DNA of 64,000 bases from JAQVEM01 sp964601205 (GCA_964601205.1 CAZRML010000019.1:1-64000); one strand, 5' to 3'; counted from the first letter of the stretch, positions 1-9,221 are shown. Translations and numbers: made by a program. The notes: generated from the letters alone by a model not told the origin.

Positions 1-371
1 ACTTCTTCGCTGCACCTGAAAATTTTATTGTTTCCATTTTTCTCGGAAACTACTCTTTTGCCAAGTTCGAGTGCCGCTATTATCTGTGCCGCTTTTGCCA
101 GGCCTATTCCCTTAATTCCGGTAAGCTCGGTAGCTGAAACATTAAATAACTCATTTAAGCATTTATACCTTGAGAATATAACCTTTGCAAGGTCAAGGGC
201 CGATTTACTGCCGTTCTTATTACCGGTTCCGGTCCTTAGCAATATTGCAAGAAGCTCACTGTTGCTCAGGTACTCGCTTCCATGTCTTATAAGCTTTTCC
301 CTCGGTCTTTCATCCTGCGGCCATCTGTTTATGGGAAGGTATCCGGACTCTATTTTATAATTATTTTTCAA
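1..371 (-). CDS. radC: RadC family protein, N-terminal part (runs off the window)
   Basis: The minus strand is open from a TTG at 371 to the window edge (about 123 codons). It contains the RadC N-terminal signature WPQDERPREKL, then LSNSELLAILLRTGTG and a helix-hairpin-helix ELTGIKGIGLAKAAQI. The C-terminal JAB/MPN metalloprotease-like domain lies outside the window. A TGA stands five codons upstream in frame and there is no ATG, so TTG is the only usual start. RadC/UPF0758 proteins were linked to DNA repair, but the family's biochemical role is unsettled. The plus-strand frame over the same bases (28-360) is its shadow. Confidence in the family is high. Confidence 0.9.
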   Translation of the reverse strand, partial: MKNNYKIESGYLPINRWPQDERPREKLIRHGSEYLSNSELLAILLRTGTGNKNGSKSALDLAKVIFSRYKCLNELFNVSATELTGIKGIGLAKAAQIIAALELGKRVVSEKNGNNKIFRCSEE

Positions 372-639
372 ATACTTTTTAGTTCATATTTTTAATCAGT
401 TAAATTATAATTAATTTGCACATTTATGTAAATAGATAAATATATGCTATGAATATTTTATACAAGATGGATAAAGATTTTCCATTCATTATGTAAAATA
501 ATAATTAATTCTGTTATAATATTTTTTTAATTTAATCAAGAATAATTCCGGGTTTATAAATACCATAACTTACTTTTATCCGGCTGAATTTCTAGAGTTA
601 ATACTAAAATAAATCTGTCTGTAAAGAAAAGAAGAAAAC

Positions 640-1563
640 ATGATAGAAGAAAACAAAAAAATTTCTAAAAAACCGGACCTGCTTTCCCTGCTGGAAAGCC
701 AGGTATTGCTATGCGATGGCGCAATGGGTACAACACTTATATCTATGGGATTATCCACTTCGCCTGACTCGCCTAATCTTTTTAAAGATGGAGTTCAAAT
801 CCTGAGCGATATACATTTAAAATATTTTGAAGCAGGCTCAGATATCGTAGAGACAAATACATTCAGTGCAAATCCAGCCAAATTAAAATCCTTTGGACTG
901 GAATCAGAGATCGAAAAAATTAATAGCAGGGCTGTGGACGCTGCAAAAGATGCCATCAGTAGGTTTAAAGAATCCGGATGTAAAAGACCTCTTTATATTG
1001 CCGGCTCGGTGGGCCCTCTTGGCCAGCTTATTGCGCCTTACGGCAAAATCAGTGCTAAAGAAGCTGAGGATTCTTTCGGCCAGCAGATTCAGGTCCTTGT
1101 GGAAAGCGGAGTAGATTTAATTATGATAGAGACCATGATAGACCTGAGGGAAGCTATTGCAGCCGTTAAAGCAGCCAGGAAGATTTCTGAAAAGATCCCG
1201 GTTGCATGCAGCATGACTTTTACTAAAAATGCTGTTACTGTCATGGGAAATAAAGCAGGTCCCTCAATCAGAGAGGTCTTTGATGCAGGAGCTGATATAG
1301 CAGGAGCTAACTGTAGTGTAGGCTCTGATACAATGCTTAATATTGTTGAAAAAATAAGAGAAGCAAATCCTGAAGGCTGTCTCTTCTTCCAGCCCAATGC
1401 TGGATTACCGAAATTTGAGGATGGAAAAACCTTCTACACCGAAACGCCTGAAATTATGGCTAAAAATATTAGAGAATATATGGAATACAAACCATGCATA
1501 GTGGGAGCCTGCTGCGGAAGCACTTACGAGCACATCAGGGCAATTGCGGCAGTAATAAGATAA
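640..1563 (+). CDS. Homocysteine S-methyltransferase family protein (MetH N-domain-like, stand-alone)
   Basis: A 307-residue TIM-barrel methyltransferase. It has DGAMGTT at residues 26-32, ETNTFSANP near 71, PNAGLP near 252, and the zinc-binding cysteines Cys225 (GANCSVGS) and Cys291/Cys292 (GACCGST). These correspond to the homocysteine/Zn domain of cobalamin-dependent methionine synthase MetH and of BHMT. The folate, cobalamin and reactivation domains of MetH are absent and no corrinoid protein gene is next to it. It either works with a corrinoid protein encoded elsewhere or uses another methyl donor (for example S-methylmethionine or a betaine). The acceptor is probably homocysteine, but the donor cannot be told. 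It is divergent from radC across 268 bp of AT-rich DNA. Confidence 0.85.
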   Translation: MIEENKKISKKPDLLSLLESQVLLCDGAMGTTLISMGLSTSPDSPNLFKDGVQILSDIHLKYFEAGSDIVETNTFSANPAKLKSFGLESEIEKINSRAVDAAKDAISRFKESGCKRPLYIAGSVGPLGQLIAPYGKISAKEAEDSFGQQIQVLVESGVDLIMIETMIDLREAIAAVKAARKISEKIPVACSMTFTKNAVTVMGNKAGPSIREVFDAGADIAGANCSVGSDTMLNIVEKIREANPEGCLFFQPNAGLPKFEDGKTFYTETPEIMAKNIREYMEYKPCIVGACCGSTYEHIRAIAAVIR

Positions 1564-1746
1564 TTAATAATTTATTCAAATTCCAACTATTATAAGTTCA
1601 TTTAATAACCGGATTCACCCGAAATTATTATCGCGCAAGTTCTATCAATAGTAAGCTGCGCCTGTGCATTATTAATGAAGTTATTGTATACTTACAACTA
1701 TTCAGGGAAAAGTTTTTTTAGAATATAAGAGCAGAAAGGGAACATT

Positions 1747-2682
1747 ATGAGAACACCGCCGGGTTTAATACCCAAAATTATAATAGGGATTGTTATTTTT
1801 GTATTTGCCTTAATAATTCTTTTTAACACCGTTGTGATTGTTCAGGCAGGAAATGTACAGGTTCTAACTCAGTTCGGGAGAACCGTAGGAGTAACATTTA
1901 CCCCAGGAATTCATTTTAAGATTCCATTTATACAGAACACCGTAAATTATTCTACCAGGCAGGTAACATATGAAACCAGTGACCATCCTGAAACAAGCCA
2001 GGCAATTTATACCGATTATTCGGTTGACACCACTTCTTCAGACGGGCAGCAGATACAATTAAAATATACAATCAGGTTCTCAATTGACAGCGGCCAGGCA
2101 GAATGGGTGTTAAATAATATCGGAACTATGGGTGAGCTGGTGGAAAAAGTAGTAAAAGCAGAGGCAAGGTCTCTGGCCAGAAATATACCCAAGAAATATA
2201 CTGCTTTACAGCTTTATTCAGAGCAGGTTTTTGTGGTACAGGATGAGTTACAGAATGAGCTGAAGCCAATATTTAAATCAAATGGAATAATCTTAGACGA
2301 ATTCCTGTTAAGAAAAATTGATTTTACCGAGGAGTACTTTAATGTCCTTGAAGAAAAACAGATTGCTGAAGAAAGGATAGAGGTTGAAAGAAATGTACTT
2401 GAGCAGGAAAGGATTAAAAAGGAGCAAGTAATTATCCAGGCTGAAGCTGAAGCGGCAGAAATAACCATCAGGGGGGAATCTTTAAGAAAATATCCGGAGA
2501 TTATACAACTTGAGTTCATCCAGAAACTTTCACCAAATATAAGCTGGGGAATATTACCGGATGAAATAGTTCCGCTGATAGATTTAGGCAGCCTACAAAA
2601 TGATTTAGATGATTATGAAGCGCCACCTGCAGCAACCATTGAACCAGAAGTTGAAGAGGAAGAACCAGTTCTGGAAGAATAG
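1747..2682 (+). CDS. SPFH/prohibitin (band 7) family membrane protein
   Basis: A 311-residue protein with one strongly hydrophobic N-terminal segment (about residues 10-32). A band-7/SPFH domain follows (VQVLTQFGRTVGVTFTPG, then a beta-rich part to about residue 190). Next come a charged helical stretch rich in Glu/Lys (about 200-245) and an acidic Pro/Glu-rich tail. SPFH proteins oligomerise on the inner membrane, organise microdomains and often modulate proteases such as FtsH. No protease or NfeD gene is adjacent. A purine-rich stretch (AAAGGGAAC) lies just before the ATG. The specific role is unknown; the family call is firm. Confidence 0.88.
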   Translation: MRTPPGLIPKIIIGIVIFVFALIILFNTVVIVQAGNVQVLTQFGRTVGVTFTPGIHFKIPFIQNTVNYSTRQVTYETSDHPETSQAIYTDYSVDTTSSDGQQIQLKYTIRFSIDSGQAEWVLNNIGTMGELVEKVVKAEARSLARNIPKKYTALQLYSEQVFVVQDELQNELKPIFKSNGIILDEFLLRKIDFTEEYFNVLEEKQIAEERIEVERNVLEQERIKKEQVIIQAEAEAAEITIRGESLRKYPEIIQLEFIQKLSPNISWGILPDEIVPLIDLGSLQNDLDDYEAPPAATIEPEVEEEEPVLEE

Positions 2683-2809
2683 CAGTTGATTCAAATAAAA
2701 TCTGTAGCGGTATTAACATCTGAATTTAAGCAAACACTCGACTTAGCTCAGGATAGGCTTATATATTCAAATAAAGAAAGCAACCGGTAATACCAGGATT
2801 TATTCAGAC

Positions 2810-3951
2810 ATGAATAATAACCTTACCAGAAATGAAAAAGTAGAAGATGGAACACTGCAGCGTATAAGGGACCTGGCTACCCTCAATGAAATCGGTGTTA
2901 CTATAGCATCAACCATAAATCTTGATGAGCTATGGGAATTGATCTACTATCAGGCCTGCAGGGTAATGGAAGTATCCAGCCTCTATATTTCCCTCTATGA
3001 CCGGGAGAAAGAAGAATTATATAATATTATTGATATGTTAAATGGAAAGCCCCGCCCTCATGGTAGAAAAAGCCGTAAATTTGGTAAAGGGCGAACCGAA
3101 TATGTAATTCGTAATAATAAATCTCTTGTTATCAGGAAAAACGTAGCTGAAACATATAAGAGACTCAATATAGTATCAATAGACAAGAATGCTAAAAGTT
3201 ATGCTGCTGTCCCTATTACTATTAGCAACAATGTAATAGGCGCTCTGGCTGTCCAGAGCTACAAAAGTAATAATGCTTATAATGAGCATTCAATTAAAAT
3301 TCTGTCATCTATCGCCAACTATACAGCCGTTGCTATTGAGAATGCGAGGTTATATAGCGAATCACAGAAACATTTAAAAGCAATGACGACTTTACAAAAA
3401 ATAGGAATGGAGCTAACTTCTTCTTTAAACCTAACCAGCCTTCTTCAATGTATCGCGGACAGTACTCTGGAATTAATAGATGGAGATTATGTACATATAT
3501 ATGCCTTTGACCCCAAAACTGGAAAATTTACCCATCGTGCAGATGCACCTCCACCTCAGGCCGGGAAACACCCGGTAACCTGGCCCAGGAAACAGGGATT
3601 ATCAACCACAGTGCTTAATGCTCAAAAACCTGTAATTATAGAGGAAGCAAAATCCCACTCTCTTTTCTCTACACCCCGGGCAAAAAAATGGGGCAGAACG
3701 GTTACATAAACAATTGTCTGTCTTAATGATAGATATATATAACTTTAAATCATTTAAACGCAGTAAATGTTTCAAAAAGAATCCTTTCTACTCTTAGAGG
3801 CAGCCCATTTATAATTCCTGATGGAACCCGGGTATCTGTTTCTGCGAGCATAGGCATTGCTTCGTATCCATCTAATGGTAAAGATGCAGAGCGATTACTC
3901 TCCATTGCTGATGCCGCTATGTACAGTGCAAAGTCAGCAGGTGAAGGGTAG
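2810..3951 (+). pseudogene. Decayed GAF-GAF-GGDEF sensor protein
   Basis: The open part (2810-3709, 299 codons) encodes one full GAF domain (about residues 15-180) and the first half of a second (from about 190). The second GAF stops after AKKWGRTVT, where relatives continue with another 60-70 residues. GGDEF pieces follow in two other frames. About 3720-3760 reads LMIDIYNFKSF, the motif that opens a GGDEF domain. 3769-3951 reads VSASIGIASYP ... AMYSAKSAGEG and a stop, the C-terminal end of a GGDEF domain. The middle, including the GGDEF active loop, is missing. At least two deletions and two frame changes have therefore destroyed a former diguanylate cyclase. A truncated GAF protein could still be made. 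Confidence 0.82.
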
Positions 3952-4014
3952 TTTTCCCTTCCTTCCAGCAGTTGACCAGAAGCCCCCGCAGCAACGATTT
4001 TGCCCGGTGTTTTT

Positions 4015-5172
4015 TTATCGGTTTTTTCTTAAAGCAGTTAAATAAAATAAAATTAATTCCTTTGTCTGGCCTTTAAGCAATTCTTTAGCATCATTAACTG
4101 CCTGCTCAAGACTCATAGGCCTGTTTATTATTGAAAAATTTCCGCTGGTTAAACTACGCGAGCTTCTATTGAGTTCATTCCTATTTATTAGCACGGAACC
4201 ATTGATTGTTATAACCGGCTTATTATATTTTTTAGCCAGTCTTCCGATACCACAGACACCTTTGCCAAAAAATGTCTGCATGTCCAGGGCACCCTCACCG
4301 GTAATTACCAGGTCAGAATTTTTTATTTTGTCCTCAAGGCCTGTTGCTTCAATAATAACATCAATACCATTTTTTATTTTAGCATTTAAAAAAGCAAACA
4401 TCCCAGCACCCAGCCCGCCTGCCGCGCCCGAGCCTTTAATTTTTCTTACATCCTTTCCCAGTTCCTTTTTTACAACTTCTGCAAAATTTTCAAGCCCCCT
4501 GTCAAGTTCTCTGACCATTTTACTATCAGCGCCCTTTTGTGGCCCATACACATAGGCTGCACCATCTTTACCGGTAAGGGGGTTCATAACATCAACTGCA
4601 ACCTCAAATTCACAGGATAGAATGAGCGGATTAACATCAGATACATCAATACGGTAAAGATTTATAAGTTCCCTGCCTTCCGGGCCCAGCTTTCTTCCTT
4701 TTTTATCATAGAATTTATAACCAAGGGCTCCGGCCATGCCCAGTCCGCCATCATTGGTCGCACTCCCGCCAATGCCTGCTATTATTTTTTTGCAACCCAT
4801 ATCCAGGGCTTTTTTTATAAGTTCCCCGGTTCCGTAAGTTGTTGTTTCCATTGGGTTCCTCTTCTCCGGAGGTACCAGCACCAGTCCGGAAGCAGAAGCC
4901 ATTTCAATTACGGCGGTAGAATCCCCTATTATCCCAAACCTTGCCTTTACTGGCTCCCCCAGAGGTCCGGTAACTTTTAGGCTCACGTATCTTCCATCAT
5001 AGCCATCTACCAGGGTACTGACTGTCCCCTCGCCGCCATCAGCAATGGGATTTACAATCACATCTACGCTGCTGTCAACTTCAAGTATGCTTTTTTTTAT
5101 TATGTCACAAACTTCAACTGCCGAAAGACTGCCTTTATATTTATCCGGAGAAACTAAGATTTTAAGTTTCAT
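4015..5172 (-). CDS. garK: Glycerate 2-kinase (GarK/GlxK family)
   Basis: Phosphorylates D-glycerate with ATP, feeding glycerate into glycolysis. Family motifs are present: SPDKYKGSLSA at the N terminus, IADGGEGT, GIGGSATNDGGLG, KGSGAAGGLGAG and TGEGALDMQTFFGK. Length is about 386 residues, normal for the family. The frame opens at a GTG at 5181, but the ATG at 5172 (MKLKILVSPDK) is preceded by a GGTGATGA-like ribosome site and matches the usual family start. The gene converges on the decayed GAF/GGDEF gene with 63 bp between them. No glycerate or glyoxylate pathway neighbours are seen. The product name is secure; the physiological source of glycerate is not shown. Confidence 0.93.
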   Translation of the reverse strand: MKLKILVSPDKYKGSLSAVEVCDIIKKSILEVDSSVDVIVNPIADGGEGTVSTLVDGYDGRYVSLKVTGPLGEPVKARFGIIGDSTAVIEMASASGLVLVPPEKRNPMETTTYGTGELIKKALDMGCKKIIAGIGGSATNDGGLGMAGALGYKFYDKKGRKLGPEGRELINLYRIDVSDVNPLILSCEFEVAVDVMNPLTGKDGAAYVYGPQKGADSKMVRELDRGLENFAEVVKKELGKDVRKIKGSGAAGGLGAGMFAFLNAKIKNGIDVIIEATGLEDKIKNSDLVITGEGALDMQTFFGKGVCGIGRLAKKYNKPVITINGSVLINRNELNRSSRSLTSGNFSIINRPMSLEQAVNDAKELLKGQTKELILFYLTALRKNR

Positions 5173-5500
5173 ATTCATCACCCGATATGATTCCAGTTCC
5201 CATTAGGTTTATAATAGATGGAATATTAAATTTTTAATGCTTTTCAGACTATCATAAAAATAAAACCAATAACAGTACTATGATAAAACATTCCTGTAAT
5301 ACCGGAGACCCGCAAACTTATGGCTACTGTTTACCAGCAGGTACAGATAGATAAATGATTGACAGAGTTTGCTAATATTTCTAGTTACATAAATGTTATT
5401 AACAAAAATATTGTGGCGCGTAAAGTTTTATTGGGTTAATATTTATAGACATACATTTTCATGGACAACTGATAATATAATTTAGAGAAATGTTTAAAAA
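5173..5500 (+). other. Intergenic region between divergent genes, with a GC-richer, foldable stretch
   Basis: 328 bp without a gene between garK (minus) and the HEYGH protein (plus). Most is AT-rich. About 5290-5350 is more GC-rich and contains CTGTTTACC-AGCA-GGTACAG, which can fold with a two-base bulge, just after GGAGACCCGCAAAC. A TTGACA stands near 5358 but has no convincing -10 at the right distance. I cannot assign a known riboswitch or promoter. Confidence 0.3.
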
Positions 5501-5920
5501 ATGAATAGATTTTTAAGAATTTTGATTATTATCTGGGAATTACCCCAGACTCTGCTTGCCGGTTCCATTATTATTTTTCTTAGAAGAAACCTCACCGGAA
5601 ATGAAACTTTTAAAGATGCGCGCCTATTCTACGTAAAAAATTTTCCGGGAGCCATCTCGCTTGGAAGATTTATTATTTTAAATAAGGTATATTCCAGTGA
5701 CGAAACGACAAAAAAACATGAATACGGGCATTCCCTGCAGTCTCTTTATCTGGGCTGGCTATACCTTATAATTGTCGGGCTGCCTTCAATAATAAGAGCA
5801 TTTGCATGGAAATTACTAAAACTTGATAGTGCCTCTTACTACGGAGGATATCCTGAAAACTGGGCAAATAAACTGGGATTCCACAGAAAGAAGCATGCAA
5901 TACCGAAACACTCACGGTAA
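5501..5920 (+). CDS. Small membrane protein with an HEYGH (HExxH-type) motif
   Basis: A 139-residue hypothetical protein. Residues 8-27 and about 84-103 are hydrophobic. Between them is KKHEYGHSLQS with His73-Glu74-x-x-His77, the HExxH pattern of zinc metallopeptidases. Further on is YYGGYPENWANKLG, whose Glu119 could be a third ligand. The pattern (HEYGH, LGWLYL, GLPS, E-x-WAN-x-LG) resembles a widespread uncharacterised membrane-protein family. I recall it from sequence memory and cannot name an accession. Peptidase activity is inference only. The gene is monocistronic and faces the convergent GH30 gene. Confidence 0.7.
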   Translation: MNRFLRILIIIWELPQTLLAGSIIIFLRRNLTGNETFKDARLFYVKNFPGAISLGRFIILNKVYSSDETTKKHEYGHSLQSLYLGWLYLIIVGLPSIIRAFAWKLLKLDSASYYGGYPENWANKLGFHRKKHAIPKHSR

Positions 5921-5940
5921 TATCTATATGTTTTAAGCCA

Positions 5941-5958
5941 CCATGCATAAATGCATGG
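5941..5958. repeat. Perfect 18-bp palindrome (CCATGCAT-AA-ATGCATGG) between convergent genes
   Basis: Two 8-bp arms, CCATGCAT and ATGCATGG, are separated by AA. It lies 21 bp after the HEYGH gene stop and before the 3' end of the GH30 gene. An 11-bp direct repeat GGTAATATCTA flanks it (5916-5926 and 5958-5968). It may act as a bidirectional transcription stop, though no strong T-run follows on either strand, or as a protein-binding site. Confidence 0.45.
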
Positions 5959-6015
5959 GTAATATCTAATATAAACTAATTTTTCCAGCAGATAATTTTA
6001 AAAGAATACACATAA

Positions 6016-7539
6016 TTATAAAGGTGATATAACAAAAGTACTCCAGGAAGTTTCAGGCAGTGTTACATCAAGCCAGTATTTATCCGTTCCTATTCTTATA
6101 TCTTTCGCTTCACCATCAGCATTTTGCACCACGACAACAATATCTCCATCAGGATTTAAAAAGGATATAGCATCCACACTGATAGCTGTTGTATCAATAT
6201 ATCTTGCTCCACTCTCTACGAAAAAAGTAAAATGCTTGAAGGCGTAGAACATAGGGGTATAAATTACCTCTCCGGTATTTTTATCAATAACAACTGCTGC
6301 ATTTTGCGGCCACGGCCTTTCTGAATCAATGCTCTTTCCTTCTTCATCAAGTATCATATTCCAGAGGAGATATGAGTTTACTCCCTCATCAAAATACTCC
6401 TTTATTTTACCCCAGGTGTGCACACCATATTCCCAGTCATTCTGAGGGTGATCCGGATTAAAGTCAGGCTTCCAGTAAAAATTACCGCACTCAGTCTCTG
6501 TCTGCATAATTTTTTTATCGGGATAATTGCTGCGTACCCATAAGACAGAATTAACTCCGCTCCACTGGAAACCCACTATTGATATGTAGTCTCTGGCCAC
6601 AGGGTCACTCAATACAGTTTCCGGGAATGATGAATATTCGCCATCCTGTATGGTCCCCAGCATTATTTCTGCTCCCACACCTCTCTCTTCAAACAGAGGT
6701 CCCATATAATCTCTTATAAAAACCAGGAACTGTTCGGGGGTCCACAGGCAACTGGGATAGTGAGTTTCAATATAGGGCTCATTCTGGACAGCGACTGCAA
6801 ATATATCAATCCCTTCATTTCTGTATTCCTCAACAAAGCGTGCAAGATACAGAGCAAATGCTTCATATGTATCGGGGTCATCCTTCATATTGCCCCCATC
6901 AAATTCACCATTCGTTTTCATCCATGTTGGAGGAGTCCAGACCGAAGCCCAGATTTTTAAATCTGGCCTGTATTCCATAGCCTTTTTTATATAGGGTATA
7001 AGGTATTCCCTGTCTCTTTCAATGGAAAAATTTTTCATCTCAAAATCATTTTCTGCCTCATTTAATGTATAGCGGCTGGTTGCATAATCACTCGCTCCGA
7101 TAGGCACCCTGCAGATATTAAATTTAGCGCCTTCCTGCGGGTCAAAAAGCTCCTTCATAACTTCGTCTCTTTTACCGGGGGCAAGAAGCAGAAGAGCTTC
7201 CCAGCCTTTTTCATTGAATGCCCCTCCAAAACCATCAATTTCCTGTTTTGTAGAAGAAGGGTCTGCTGTAACATGTACCCTCTTACCATCATACTCACCC
7301 AGCAGAGCCGGGGGGTCCATATCCTCCCACTGCCCCCCGGGGGTGGTAATTTTCCATAGAACTTCTCCCGTCAGGGTTTCCTTATCCCGCTCTTCTTCGC
7401 TGGCAGTGCCGGCAATATCTTCTTCTGTCTCATATTCGCTATCTACTGTAGTTTGACTGCTGCATGAAATAAAAATAAAAATAATTGACATTGCTATTAA
7501 TATGGCCAGAAATTTTTTGGTTAATTTTTTTATTTTCAT
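6016..7539 (-). CDS. GH30-family glycoside hydrolase, predicted lipoprotein
   Basis: A 507-residue secreted glycosidase related to glucosylceramidases. The N terminus is basic, then hydrophobic, ending in FISC, so Cys26 is the likely lipidated residue. An acidic linker (about 30-60) leads to the catalytic (beta/alpha)8 domain with IDGFGGAFNEKG near 101, SVWTPPTWMK near 199 and VQNEPYIETHYPS, whose Glu254 is the expected acid/base. MQTETECGNF contains the nucleophile, probably Glu348. A beta-sandwich of the GH30 type closes the protein. The substrate cannot be read from sequence; beta-glucosidic, beta-1,6-glucan or xylan-type linkages are known in GH30. A GAGGT ribosome site precedes the ATG. 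No transporter gene is adjacent. Confidence 0.9.
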   Translation of the reverse strand: MKIKKLTKKFLAILIAMSIIFIFISCSSQTTVDSEYETEEDIAGTASEEERDKETLTGEVLWKITTPGGQWEDMDPPALLGEYDGKRVHVTADPSSTKQEIDGFGGAFNEKGWEALLLLAPGKRDEVMKELFDPQEGAKFNICRVPIGASDYATSRYTLNEAENDFEMKNFSIERDREYLIPYIKKAMEYRPDLKIWASVWTPPTWMKTNGEFDGGNMKDDPDTYEAFALYLARFVEEYRNEGIDIFAVAVQNEPYIETHYPSCLWTPEQFLVFIRDYMGPLFEERGVGAEIMLGTIQDGEYSSFPETVLSDPVARDYISIVGFQWSGVNSVLWVRSNYPDKKIMQTETECGNFYWKPDFNPDHPQNDWEYGVHTWGKIKEYFDEGVNSYLLWNMILDEEGKSIDSERPWPQNAAVVIDKNTGEVIYTPMFYAFKHFTFFVESGARYIDTTAISVDAISFLNPDGDIVVVVQNADGEAKDIRIGTDKYWLDVTLPETSWSTFVISPL

Positions 7540-7609
7540 ATTATAACCTCATGTTATCTAGTTTTTCCTATTGTTATTTAAAAAACTTTATATGCTTTAA
7601 ATTTATGTT

Positions 7610-9070
7610 TTAATATCTTTTATTTCTCTCTAAAATTTCCACAAATTTTTCTACGAGGTGGGGGTCAAACTGTATGCCGCTGAATTTTTTAAGCTCTGCT
7701 ATTGCATTCTTTTTACTTATAGCTTTTTTATAGGGCCTTCCTGTTACCATAACCTCGTAAGCATCAACTATGGCTATTATTCTGGAGAGAACAGGAATAT
7801 CTTCACCTTTGAGCCCCTGGGGGTAGCCCTTACCGTTCCACCATTCATGAACAGTGAGAATATATTCCGCTATGCTTGAAAGCTGATGCGAGGATAATGC
7901 GATACGGTAACCAATCTCGGGATGGCGCTTTATGGTTTCCCACTCCTTTTTACTCAGGTTTTCCTTTTTATTCAATATAATGTCAAGAATCGCTACTTTG
8001 CCTATATCATGTATCGTCGCCAGGAGAGATAACTCGTCAAGTTCAGAAGCCCGCAGGCCAATAGAATTTCCCAGCTTTACGGACATTTCTTTAATCCTTC
8101 GGGTATGTTTCTCGGTCTTAACACTATTTTCAAATAATGTTTTTTCAAGTGACGATATTATGGAACTAATAATACTTTTCGTTTCCCTGAGTTTCTGGCT
8201 GTACATATTGTCTTCTGCCTTCTTTGTTATTTTAGAAAAATCCTCTTTGCTCTCGCGCTTGGTAGATGTCCCCAGTGATACACTCAGGGGTATTTTTCCC
8301 CCGCTTACTTTTGTAGCTCTTTCTTTAATTCTTTGTTCAATCTTCCGTGCAACTTCTTCCCCGGTTTTGGGAAGAAGCATTGAAAATTCATCTCCGCCCC
8401 ATCTTGCAACAATATCCTCCGCTCTGCAACAGCTCTTGAGAACATTTGAAAAACTTATCAGTATCCTGTCCCCCTCATCGTGGCCAAAAGCATCATTTAT
8501 CAGTTTTAACCCATTTACATCCCCGATAATAACGCTCAGAGGCAGTTGCCTTTCTGTATCCAGCCTATTTAATTCTTCCTCAAAATAAGCCCGGTTGTAT
8601 AAATCGGTAAGACTATCGTGGAAAGATAAATAAGAAAGGCGCATCTCCGTAGCCTTCCTTTCCGATATATCACGAAGAACACCTTCTATTGCTTCCAGCT
8701 CACCCCCGGCGTTGTAAATGGGGGTTATTTTGTTCTCGTACCAGATTGTATCGCCGTTTTTATGAATAAAACGAATTTCAACCGGTTTTGAGTAATCAAA
8801 ATCTCCACTGTTTATTTGCTTTATTATAAATCTATCATCCGGATGGATAATTTTACGCCAGAAAGTAGGGCCATTATAGAACTGCTCCGGGTAGTAGCCA
8901 AGATTCTTAACTGCTGAAGAACTCACATACTCATATTTAAAGCCCGGAATTAATCTATACCTGTATATTATGTCCGGAGAATTTTCTATGAGTCTTTTGA
9001 AATATAATTCATCTTCTTTCTGTTTATTTATATTTTCGCCTTTTTTAAAACCCGATTTATTTTCTTTCAT
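7610..9070 (-). CDS. PAS-GGDEF-HD-GYP cyclic-di-GMP signalling protein
   Basis: 486 residues. A PAS domain with PAC tail covers about 25-145 (SPDIIYRYRL ... EGVLRDISERKATE). A GGDEF domain covers about 147-295 (SFHDSLTDLYNRAYF ... ARWGGDEFSMLLP, canonical GGDEF). An HD-GYP domain covers about 305-486 (IHDIGKVAI, KRHPEIGYRI, HEWWNGKGYPQGLKGEDIP). HD-GYP domains hydrolyse c-di-GMP (or cGAMP in some lineages). The intact GGDEF loop leaves synthesis possible, or GTP sensing. No membrane segment is seen, so it is probably cytosolic. Another copy of the same architecture lies at 44886-46784. It diverges from an XRE regulator across 248 bp. Confidence 0.92.
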   Translation of the reverse strand: MKENKSGFKKGENINKQKEDELYFKRLIENSPDIIYRYRLIPGFKYEYVSSSAVKNLGYYPEQFYNGPTFWRKIIHPDDRFIIKQINSGDFDYSKPVEIRFIHKNGDTIWYENKITPIYNAGGELEAIEGVLRDISERKATEMRLSYLSFHDSLTDLYNRAYFEEELNRLDTERQLPLSVIIGDVNGLKLINDAFGHDEGDRILISFSNVLKSCCRAEDIVARWGGDEFSMLLPKTGEEVARKIEQRIKERATKVSGGKIPLSVSLGTSTKRESKEDFSKITKKAEDNMYSQKLRETKSIISSIISSLEKTLFENSVKTEKHTRRIKEMSVKLGNSIGLRASELDELSLLATIHDIGKVAILDIILNKKENLSKKEWETIKRHPEIGYRIALSSHQLSSIAEYILTVHEWWNGKGYPQGLKGEDIPVLSRIIAIVDAYEVMVTGRPYKKAISKKNAIAELKKFSGIQFDPHLVEKFVEILERNKRY

Positions 9071-9203
9071 TACCCGCTCTCATATTTTAGTTATTCCAGA
9101 ATAATAATTACATTTTTTTTATTATATAATAATTGTCTCAATAATTCATTAATAGCTTATTAATTTAAATTAAAAGCTCATTTTTACCATATTTCCCCAA
9201 TAT

Positions 9204-9221
9204 GTTGATACTATTGTCAAC
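9204..9221. promoter_or_regulatory. Operator-like inverted repeat GTTGATACTATTGTCAAC
   Basis: An 18-bp imperfect dyad (GTTGATA/TGTCAAC around CTAT, one mismatch per arm) lies between the divergent HD-GYP gene and the XRE-type regulator, about 100 bp before the regulator start. Size and place suit an HTH repressor site, but the link to the neighbouring regulator is inference. Confidence 0.35.

Noticed and set aside
28..360. 110-codon plus-strand frame at the window start
   Set aside because: It is the antisense of a clear radC coding region and has no recognisable domain.
3857..4045. 62-codon plus-strand frame spanning the end of the decayed GGDEF gene
   Set aside because: It lies in another frame over the GGDEF remnant, whose own frame gives family motifs; its translation is not protein-like.
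7932..8588. 218-codon plus-strand frame inside the first HD-GYP gene
   Set aside because: Shadow of a gene with intact GGDEF and HD-GYP motifs on the other strand.
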